DNA from: Candidatus Poribacteria bacterium
Lineage (GTDB): Bacteria; Poribacteria; WGA-4E; B28-G17
NCBI GenBank assembly: GCA_003645735.1
Contig: QNBQ01000084.1
Location: 1-6,926 of the forward strand
DNA length: 6,926 bases
Direction: 5' to 3'
This document shows positions 1 to 5,490 of this stretch, one piece after another; within the stretch, counting starts at the first letter, position 1, and the number at the start of each line of letters is the position of its first letter. Below the pieces are notes generated by a model. The model worked only from the letters and a program-made list of their open reading frames with translations, did no database searches and was not told where the DNA came from. The position numbers and the translations under genes are program-made.

Positions 1-19
1 CCGCCCCGGGTATGTGGGT

Positions 20-59
20 AAAAGGCGAATAGCGGTATATCCTGTAGTAAACCGCCTTT
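20..59 (-). terminator. Possible Rho-independent terminator after the tandem-HTH gene
   Basis: On the minus strand, just after the stop codon at 67-69, AAAGGCG (59-53) pairs perfectly with CGCCTTT (27-21), and the right arm ends in a run of four T (23-20). A second hairpin nests inside: GCGGTTTA (55-48) pairs with TATACCGC (39-32) with one mismatch and an 8-nt loop. The two stems share bases 53-55, so they compete. The outer loop is long and the T-run short, so termination is an inference. Position right behind a gene end supports it. Confidence 0.35.
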
Positions 60-66
60 CTCCTTT

Positions 67-555
67 TCACTCCCATGGCTTAACCCTCAAACCCCTCTGG
101 ATGCTTGAATTCTCTATCCATTCCTTTCTTATCTCCCTCCATCTCTTCCTCCTCATATCGGCTATGAGCCTGACGATGGAAGCGGGTATCTGCCACCGTC
201 TCCCTGACTTGAAACAAAGCGATGAAAGAGTGGGATCCCTTAAGATCCACCGGAGGTAGTAAAGGGGTGAACTTCTCGACTTAAATCCCAGGGCGCGGGC
301 TATCTCGCACAGGGTATATCTGAACTCGAGAGGATCGATTGCCCCCTTGAGGGGATAGCTTTTCAAGCCTATGATTCTCTCCGCGAATTCAGCTGGGATG
401 AGGATGCTCCTTCCCTGGACGATGTGGGGTATGCCGAATGAGAAGACGAGGTTTTTCAGTCTTCTGTAGCCCGCCGTTCCCTTCCCTAAACCCAGGGCTT
501 GTCGGACATCGGAGAGGGGAATCCAGATCTTGGAGTTTGTTTTGGTGTTTTTCAT
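67..555 (-). CDS. Small putative DNA-binding protein with two tandem MerR/excisionase-like HTH units
   Basis: This 162-residue, basic, soluble protein has no signal peptide or membrane segment. I do not recognise a named family. It shows two similar halves. Residues 10-63 have IPLSDVRQALGLG, then a helix starting YRRLKNL, then SILIPAEFAERIIG. Residues 80-134 have YTLCEIARALGFK, then YYLRWIL, then RWQIPASIVRLIAD. Each half reads as helix, turn, recognition helix, then a short beta-wing ending in an IPA motif and a further helix, which resembles the HTH of MerR/excisionase-type proteins. The tail from about 135 is rich in Arg, Lys and Trp and could bind nucleic acid. I chose the ATG at 555. An in-frame TTG at 600 would add 15 residues but has no ribosome binding site. 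The chosen ATG also lacks a strong one. The gene follows the glycosylase-like gene on the same strand after 127 bp. A DNA-binding or regulatory role is an inference from the fold pattern. The reading frame itself is well supported by its length and protein-like composition. Confidence 0.68.
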   Translation of the reverse strand: MKNTKTNSKIWIPLSDVRQALGLGKGTAGYRRLKNLVFSFGIPHIVQGRSILIPAEFAERIIGLKSYPLKGAIDPLEFRYTLCEIARALGFKSRSSPLYYLRWILRDPTLSSLCFKSGRRWQIPASIVRLIADMRRKRWREIRKEWIENSSIQRGLRVKPWE

Positions 556-610
556 TTGTTGAACATGTGTCTTCTGGTTTCGAACATAAGGAAAACCCAA
601 ATGGTCATAA

Positions 611-624
611 CCCCAACGGTGGGG
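611..624 (-). terminator. Short GC hairpin between the glycosylase-like and HTH genes
   Basis: CCCCA (611-615) and TGGGG (620-624) form a perfect 5-bp stem with a 4-nt loop. Read on the minus strand it is followed by TTATG, not a real T-run. It lies in the 127-bp gap downstream of the glycosylase-like gene and upstream of the HTH gene. It may be a weak terminator or attenuator, or simply chance GC pairing. Confidence 0.25.
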
Positions 625-682
625 GGATCTAAATCGCCCTTACCGGGATGCTATAGAGAGCGGATAGCGAATACCGCATCCC

Positions 683-1414
683 TTAAGCCTGCGATATGCC
701 GCTTGTAAAGCGTTTCGCAGTAAGCTCTGTCCTGAACGCATCTAGTCTAAACTCCGAACCACACACCTGAGAGGCGAAATACCAGATCCCCTGGTTTGCC
801 CTCTCCGGGTTTCCTGAGTTTAAGACGATCCACTTCGCAATCTCCTCATCGCTCATATTCGAACCTGAAAGGAGCTTAACCGTTCTACGCACCCACACGT
901 CCACCGGCTGCATATACCACCTATCAACGTTTGGGGTGAGGTCGAACCAGACGGCTAAATCCCTTAAAAAGAGGGAAGCGATCTTGGCTCCGATGCCGCG
1001 AATGGAGGTGAGCTTTTCCCAGGCTTCCCTCACCCTGTCCTCTCTTATCAGAGCCTCTGTTTGCCGGATGATATCCTCGCCTTTCACTTTGCAAAGAAGA
1101 CAGTTGCATTCCTCTGAGTCGGTGTGATACAGAGGGTTTACCTTCTCGTTCAGCTTCCCGCCCCCAAGACAGCTTCTAAACATCTCCCAAAGCTCCGCCG
1201 GATCAGGCTTGAAAGGAAGGCTCATCAAAATGTCTGCCGCTGCATGCGCATAGGAAGGGTTGCACCCCCGCCGCTCGAAGGCGTATCCCTCCAAAAACAC
1301 GATCAAAGCGTTCAAAGGGGAAGGGTCGGTGTGATACCTCTGCCAAAGGGGGCGTTGAAACCGCGCCACATGCAGCTTTGAAAAGCGTTCGAAGAAATCG
1401 AGCATATCTGGCAT
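683..1414 (-). CDS. HhH-GPD-like DNA glycosylase/AP-lyase relative
   Basis: The 243-residue protein looks like a distant member of the helix-hairpin-helix GPD superfamily of base-excision DNA glycosylases (EndoIII, MutY, Ogg). The hairpin reads LTSIRGIGAKIASLFLRDL at about 135-153. Lys144 sits where EndoIII has its Schiff-base Lys, in GVGRKTA. Asp172, in QPVDVWVRR, matches the catalytic Asp of the EndoIII VDTHVxR motif. The Lys-Asp spacing is 28 residues against 18 in EndoIII, because of a short insertion containing NVDRWY; Asp164 in that insertion is an alternative. A CxCxxC cluster (Cys103, 105, 108) lies N-terminal to the hairpin, not at the C-terminus where EndoIII carries its iron-sulfur cluster. 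Together with Cys82 it could bind metal. The C-terminal NQGIWYFASQVC stretch also looks conserved-type. The ATG at 1414 begins 20 nt after the LRR stop. A TTG at 1426 and an ATG at 1405 are alternatives, and none has a strong ribosome binding site. The fold is fairly sure; activity and substrate are not. Confidence 0.75.
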   Translation of the reverse strand: MPDMLDFFERFSKLHVARFQRPLWQRYHTDPSPLNALIVFLEGYAFERRGCNPSYAHAAADILMSLPFKPDPAELWEMFRSCLGGGKLNEKVNPLYHTDSEECNCLLCKVKGEDIIRQTEALIREDRVREAWEKLTSIRGIGAKIASLFLRDLAVWFDLTPNVDRWYMQPVDVWVRRTVKLLSGSNMSDEEIAKWIVLNSGNPERANQGIWYFASQVCGSEFRLDAFRTELTAKRFTSGISQA

Positions 1415-1434
1415 ACCGAGCTTCAAAGGTCAGT

Positions 1435-4400
1435 TCACCGGATAACAACCATCCTGCGGCAGAACCTATCCTCGTTCGCTACAAGCACCGCAACGTAAAC
1501 CCCGCTTGCAACCCTCTCCCCTCTCTCATTCCTCCCATCCCATCTCACGGCCCTCCCCATGCCGATGTAGCGGCCCGCCTTCAATCTCCCAAGATCGAAC
1601 CTCCTCACAAGCCTTCCCGATAGATCGTAAATCCTTATCTCAACATCGCTATCCTCGGAAAGCACGAACGGTATCCAGGTGTCGGGGTTGAAAGGATTGG
1701 GATAGTTCTGCAGCAGGGCGGTCCGGGCCGGTATATCCCTCATCTCAGCCTGACGGATCAGCCTCAAAAGCAGATCCTTCAGCCCTTTAACCTCCTCATC
1801 GCCGGTATAAAGCTCAATCAACTCATATAGCCTTCTCAGATCAGGAAGATACGCCGAGGCATCCATGGGCCATACATCGGGAGCACCCGGAACGTATCTC
1901 TCCCCGAAATGGCGGCCTATGAGCACAAGATCAAGTATGTCAACGACGTCATCATCGTTCACATCCGCCCTCGGATCAGAGGGAGGGGATTCCCCGAAAC
2001 ACTGGCCCACTATCACAAGGTCAAGGATGTTAACTGCTCCATCCCCGTTGACATCCCAGGGGCGGGAGGAGATGATCACAGCCCCTTCTCGGGGATACCA
2101 GGGTATGGTTTCGCCTCCCGGATCGGAGAGGATCGCTTCTTTGAAGACGATCGAGCTTCTACCCTCCGCCACACCTTCGAAGGTGATGATGGAGAGGATC
2201 CCTTCACCCGATACCCCTCCTTTCGATATCCTCGCGCACACAAGCGTGATCTCGCCTTTATCGTTGTCGATGAGGGGGGCCTGCCAGTAGGTTTCACCTT
2301 CCCCTTTGAGGAAACCTCCTTCCGTAGCCTCTTTAACTTTCAAAACCCGGGGATCGAAACCGAGGGTGATCTGGAAGCCAGCGAGCTCAAGAGGAATTTG
2401 TATCCGGAGCTCAACGGTGAAGGGCTTTCCCACCTCCTCCCTCAGGCTGGCTGAGCGAACTTCGATGACCGCATCCACCAGGAGGCTTACACCTCTCGCT
2501 TTCAGGAGAGGGATGTGTTCCCTGTATGCCTCGTCGTTCAGAGGATTTCCCCTGAGATCCACCCCGTCTCCATCGCCTATGCCGGGATTATCGACAAGGG
2601 GAGAGATATCGGCGATTCGGTTATTTGAAAGCGCGAGGTGTATCTTGACCCCATCCCGCTTGCCGACCCACCATGTCTCCTGATCCCCGATCCCGGTCAC
2701 CCCGGCGAGAGGAGAGATATCGGTGATCAGGTTATCGTCAAGGTAGAGAACCGATAGATTCTTCAGATCACCCAGAGGGTTCACGTCTTCTATCCGGTTT
2801 CCGCTCAGTTCAAGCCATCTCAGGTTCATCAGTTTCCGCAACGGTTCGAGGTTTTTTATTCGATTTCCCTCCAGCCTCAGATATTCAAGCTCGGTCAGAC
2901 CGCTCAGGGGGCTTAAATCCCTGATCTGGTTGCCGTTAAGCGTCAGAGCTTTGAGGTTTTTAAGGCCGGAAAGGGGTGTTATATCACAGATCTCGTTCGC
3001 CCAGAGATTCAAGTTTCGGAGTTTCGTTAGGCCGCTTATAGGAGTCAAATCCCTTATCCTGTTGCTCCCCAGCCCCAGGTCTTCTAAATTTGCCAGGTTT
3101 TTCAGAGGGCCTATGTTTGTTATCAAATTCATGCTCAGGTCCAGGGATTTCAATCCTGTCAGTGAGGCTAGAGGAGTTATATCGCTTATCCGGTTATTTC
3201 CGAGTCGAAGCACCCGGAGATTCAAGCAGTTTTCGATGCCGGAAAGATCGGTGATTCCCCGATTGGAAGCATCGAGCTCCGTCAATTTCAGCAGATCAGC
3301 TCTGGTTATTTCTCCTTCCGGCTTGTTAAGAGCCTCCCTTATCGCAGTCTCAAGGTTCGGATCAGAAAACGAGATGCTGGGCTCCCTCAGATCGTATAGG
3401 AGTTCGACCCCTCTGCTCTCCAGGGCGGGGATATCCTCCTCATAAGCCTTATCGCCGAGAGGGTTGCCCCTCAAGTCGATGTAATCGCCTTCGCCAATCC
3501 CTGGATTTTGAACGAGCGGGCTTATATCACTTACCTGGTTATCCCGCAGATCCAGCGACTGCAGCTTTGGCAAATTGGTCAGCGGAGAGATATCTGAAAT
3601 ACGGTTTTGGCTCAGAAGCAGGGTGCTCAGGTTTTTCAAATTCGCCAACGGGGTTATATCACTCACCAGGTTCTCCGATAAGCTCAGCCATTCCAAATCG
3701 AAGAGGAAGCTTAAAGGCTTAATGTCCCAGATAAGATTATGGCTCAAATTTACTGCTCGCAGGTGTAGGAGATTAGACAATGGCGTTAGATCGCTTACTC
3801 TATTAGCAACTAGGTCCAGGCTTCGCAGTTCTGTGAGATTGCTGAGAGGAGCAATGCTGGATACCGAGGTGTGACTCAGCCCCAACCTCTCTAATTTTGA
3901 GAGATTGGTAAGAGGTGTTATGTTGATTATGCGGTGGTTATGGGATAGTTCCAGGGAATGGAGGTTGACAAGGTTTGCAAGCGCGTCTATGTCTCTTATC
4001 TGATTGTTCTCTAGATACAGCTTCAACAAGTTGTTGAGGTTGGCTAGAGGGCTTATATCTTCTATCTGATTGTTGTTGAGGTTCAGGATCACAAGATCTG
4101 TCAAATTCGCCAGAGGGTGGATATCCCTTATCCGGTTGTCGTTCAGAAACAGGACCTGGAGGCTAACGAGGTTTTCCAGCGAGCTGATATCGCTTATCTC
4201 GTTTTCATCGAGATACAGCCTTTTCAGCTTCGTCAGCTGACCCAGAGGGGAGATATCGGATATTCGGTTTCTCGACAGGAAAAGCTCCTCTAGGTTCACG
4301 CACCGTTCAATGCCGGTCAAATCCTGAATACCTCTGCCGGAGGCGTCGAGGGTTATCAGTTTTTTGAGATCTGAGTCGGTTATAACGCCCTCTGGCTTCC

Positions 4401-5475
4401 CTAAAGCACCTCTTATGGCAGATTCGAGATTTGGATCCCTAAATGTAACACCAGACTCCCTCAAATCATAAAGAAGCCAAACTCCCCTTGTTTTGAGCTT
4501 TGGTATATCCTCCTGATAAGCTCTGTCGCTGAGCGGGTTTCCCCTCAAGTCCACACCATCCCCTGGGTCCAGTCCCGGGTTATTGACCAGAGGTTTTATA
4601 TCCTTTATCTGGTTGTTGGAAAGTCCAAGCTGAATCCAGATGCCCTCCCGCTCTTGACCCCAGGATCCTTCAAACCATCCTCCTATTTTCATCAAATTTT
4701 CAATCGGAGAGATGTCGTTTATGCTGTTGTTGTCCAAGTAAAGCCACTTCAAATTTCCTAGATTACCCAGTGAAGTTATGTCGTTTATGCTGTTATGGCT
4801 CAGATCAAGCACTTCCAAATCTGAGAGGTTCCTCAATGGTGTTATATCAGTAATGCTGTTATAGCGGAGCCAGAGCACCCTTAAATTCACCAGTTCTCCC
4901 AGCGGCGTTATATCACTGATATTGTTGTGACTCAAGTCGAGCGCTTTTAAGTTCATCAGGCTCCTCAGCGGTGTTATATCATCTATGTTATTGTGGTCCA
5001 ATCTAAGCCATTCCAGCTTTGTCAGCTCTCCCAACGATGTCACCTCGCTTATACTGTTATCGTGCAGGTCGAGCTTTCTCAGATCCGCCAGTTCCTTTAG
5101 CGGTGATATATCAGTTATATTGTTACCGCTCAGGTAGAGTTCCCTTAAATTCGTCAGCTTACTTAGCACTGCTATGTCGCTGATATTGTTGCCGTTCAGG
5201 AGGAGAACTTCTAAATTTGCGCAGTGTTCAACGCCGGTTAGATTCTCTATGCCCCGGTCAAATGCTTCAAGCTTTGTCAGCCCGGCAAGGTCACCTCTGG
5301 TTATAGGCCCTTCATATTTCTTGATCGCCTCCCGTATTGCAGCTTCAAGTCTCGGATCAACAAACCGAACTTCCTCGAGGAGGCTATTCTCGGAGCTGAT
5401 GAGGAATTTTACCTGCGCGAAGCCCACTGGAGTTAAAGCAATCGCCAATGATAAGAGCAAAATATAACCCTTCAT
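1435..5475 (-). CDS. Giant secreted protein: three internalin-like LRR modules, cohesin, dockerin and C-terminal sorting/FlgD-Ig-like domain
   Basis: This is a 1346-residue envelope or secreted protein. A signal peptide (1-20: Lys2, hydrophobic core, likely cut GFA/Q) is followed by three complete LRR modules, at about 36-340, 341-698 and 699-1001. Each opens with an N-cap (DPxLExAIRxAL, EGxIT, RGIxxL(T/S)GIExC), runs through 22-residue repeats of the NLxxLxLxxNxIxDIxPLxxL type, and closes with NPGxxxGDxVDLRGNPLxDxAY...RGV. A cohesin-like beta domain follows (about 1002-1138, with LAGFQITLGFDPRVLKV). Then comes a dockerin pair (1141-1152 and 1171-1182), a helical linker (about 1200-1248) and a C-terminal domain (1252-1346) with YPNPFNP, IYDLSGRLVRRF, WDGRN and ASGVY. 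The ATG at 5475 was chosen over the one at 5502 because AAAGGAGG lies 7 nt before it, the signal peptide then starts at once, and it forms an ATGA overlap with the upstream stop. LRRs of this type bind protein ligands in internalins, so adhesion is the likely role. The partner is unknown. The architecture points to Poribacteria-like bacteria. Confidence 0.93.
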   Translation of the reverse strand: MKGYILLLSLAIALTPVGFAQVKFLISSENSLLEEVRFVDPRLEAAIREAIKKYEGPITRGDLAGLTKLEAFDRGIENLTGVEHCANLEVLLLNGNNISDIAVLSKLTNLRELYLSGNNITDISPLKELADLRKLDLHDNSISEVTSLGELTKLEWLRLDHNNIDDITPLRSLMNLKALDLSHNNISDITPLGELVNLRVLWLRYNSITDITPLRNLSDLEVLDLSHNSINDITSLGNLGNLKWLYLDNNSINDISPIENLMKIGGWFEGSWGQEREGIWIQLGLSNNQIKDIKPLVNNPGLDPGDGVDLRGNPLSDRAYQEDIPKLKTRGVWLLYDLRESGVTFRDPNLESAIRGALGKPEGVITDSDLKKLITLDASGRGIQDLTGIERCVNLEELFLSRNRISDISPLGQLTKLKRLYLDENEISDISSLENLVSLQVLFLNDNRIRDIHPLANLTDLVILNLNNNQIEDISPLANLNNLLKLYLENNQIRDIDALANLVNLHSLELSHNHRIINITPLTNLSKLERLGLSHTSVSSIAPLSNLTELRSLDLVANRVSDLTPLSNLLHLRAVNLSHNLIWDIKPLSFLFDLEWLSLSENLVSDITPLANLKNLSTLLLSQNRISDISPLTNLPKLQSLDLRDNQVSDISPLVQNPGIGEGDYIDLRGNPLGDKAYEEDIPALESRGVELLYDLREPSISFSDPNLETAIREALNKPEGEITRADLLKLTELDASNRGITDLSGIENCLNLRVLRLGNNRISDITPLASLTGLKSLDLSMNLITNIGPLKNLANLEDLGLGSNRIRDLTPISGLTKLRNLNLWANEICDITPLSGLKNLKALTLNGNQIRDLSPLSGLTELEYLRLEGNRIKNLEPLRKLMNLRWLELSGNRIEDVNPLGDLKNLSVLYLDDNLITDISPLAGVTGIGDQETWWVGKRDGVKIHLALSNNRIADISPLVDNPGIGDGDGVDLRGNPLNDEAYREHIPLLKARGVSLLVDAVIEVRSASLREEVGKPFTVELRIQIPLELAGFQITLGFDPRVLKVKEATEGGFLKGEGETYWQAPLIDNDKGEITLVCARISKGGVSGEGILSIITFEGVAEGRSSIVFKEAILSDPGGETIPWYPREGAVIISSRPWDVNGDGAVNILDLVIVGQCFGESPPSDPRADVNDDDVVDILDLVLIGRHFGERYVPGAPDVWPMDASAYLPDLRRLYELIELYTGDEEVKGLKDLLLRLIRQAEMRDIPARTALLQNYPNPFNPDTWIPFVLSEDSDVEIRIYDLSGRLVRRFDLGRLKAGRYIGMGRAVRWDGRNERGERVASGVYVAVLVANEDRFCRRMVVIR
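1438..1722 (-). other. C-terminal FlgD-Ig / type A sorting-like domain of the LRR protein
   Basis: Residues 1252-1346 start with ALLQNYPNPFNPDTWIPF, continue through VEIRIYDLSGRLVRRFDLG and WDGRNERGERVASGVYVAVL, and end RRMVVIR. This pattern is shared by FlgD-Ig-like domains and by C-terminal domains of secreted proteins in Bacteroidetes and related phyla, where type A versions are used by the type IX system. Whether it acts as a sorting signal in this organism cannot be decided from the sequence. Cys1339 near the end is unusual for such a domain. Confidence 0.8.
1894..2055 (-). other. Dockerin-like pair of calcium-binding loops in the LRR protein
   Basis: Two EF-hand-like loops 30 residues apart are visible. 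DVNGDGAVNILD (1141-1152) has the expected ligands at loop positions 1, 3, 5, 9 and 12. DVNDDDVVDILD (1171-1182) keeps these ligands but has Asp in place of the usual Gly at position 6. Each is followed by a helix (LVIVGQCFG, LVLIGRHFG), as in dockerins. Dockerins bind cohesin domains in a calcium-dependent way. Confidence 0.88.
2062..2472 (-). other. Cohesin-like domain in the LRR protein
   Basis: Residues 1002-1138 form an all-beta segment with cohesin hallmarks: VGKPFTVELRI early on, then LAGFQITLGFDPRVLKV, a GGFLKGEG turn, a GEITLVCARI strand, and a final GAVIISS strand ahead of the dockerin. The pattern matches bacterial cohesins outside classical cellulosomes. It directly precedes the dockerin, so ligand and receptor domains lie on one chain. 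Confidence 0.8.
2593..3225 (-). repeat. LRR array 3 (eight 22-codon repeats plus an interrupted last repeat)
   Basis: In-frame 66-bp tandem repeats encode residues 751-961. Eight units run from LNLRVLRLGNNRISDITPL to KNLSVLYLDDNLITDISPL. An insertion with a WW pair (about 925-943) then precedes the last strand, HLALSNNRIADISPLV. The array ends in the GDGVDLRGNPLNDEAY cap. The DNA copies have diverged too far to be recent duplications of single repeats. Confidence 0.9.
3511..4299 (-). repeat. LRR array 2 (about twelve 22-codon repeats, no insertion)
   Basis: Repeats encode residues 393-655, from VNLEELFLSRNRISDISPL to PKLQSLDLRDNQVSDISPLV. This array is longer than the other two and lacks the aromatic insertion they carry before the cap. 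The sixth unit (residues 503-525, with SHNHRIINITPL) has 23 residues instead of 22. The array ends in GDYIDLRGNPLGDKAYEEDIP. Confidence 0.9.
4693..5220 (-). repeat. LRR array 1 (eight 22-codon repeats)
   Basis: Eight regular repeats encode residues 86-261, from ANLEVLLLNGNNISDIAVL to GNLKWLYLDNNSINDISPI. They are rich in Asn and Ser at the ladder positions. After them comes the aromatic insertion (about 262-280, with GGWFEGSW), one more strand (QLGLSNNQIKDIKPLV), and the cap GDGVDLRGNPLSDRAYQEDIP. Confidence 0.9.
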
Positions 5476-5490
5476 TTGTCTTCCTCCTTT
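5472..5490 (-). promoter_or_regulatory. ATGA stop/start overlap with strong ribosome binding site: translational coupling
   Basis: The minus strand reads AAAGGAGG (5490-5483), 7 nt, ATG (5475-5473). TGA, the stop of the upstream beta-helix gene, occupies 5474-5472. The ribosome binding site is built from the last sense codons of the upstream gene (KEEDK). This fixes the start of the LRR gene and implies co-translation with the lipoprotein. Confidence 0.9.

Noticed and set aside
556..600. TTG at 600 as start of the tandem-HTH protein
   Set aside because: A rare start with no ribosome binding site. The extra residues add nothing recognisable. The ATG at 555 is simpler, though also without a strong site.
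660..677. Imperfect inverted repeat GCGGATAGCGAATACCGC downstream of the glycosylase-like stop codon
   Set aside because: The stem needs a bulge and has no T-run, so it is too weak to call as a terminator.
1909..2454. A 181-codon open frame on the plus strand
   Set aside because: It lies fully antisense to the cohesin-dockerin part of the LRR gene, whose reading frame has clear domain matches. Its translation shows no domain. It is a shadow frame.
2930..3445. A 171-codon open frame on the plus strand with repetitive Ser/Arg/Leu-rich translation
   Set aside because: It is antisense to LRR array 3, and its periodicity only mirrors the 66-bp repeats of the real gene.
2593..5220. Regularly spaced repeats that could suggest a CRISPR-like or other non-coding array
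   Set aside because: The period is 66 bp in frame, the copies vary in codons but keep the LRR consensus, and there are no unique spacers between identical repeats.
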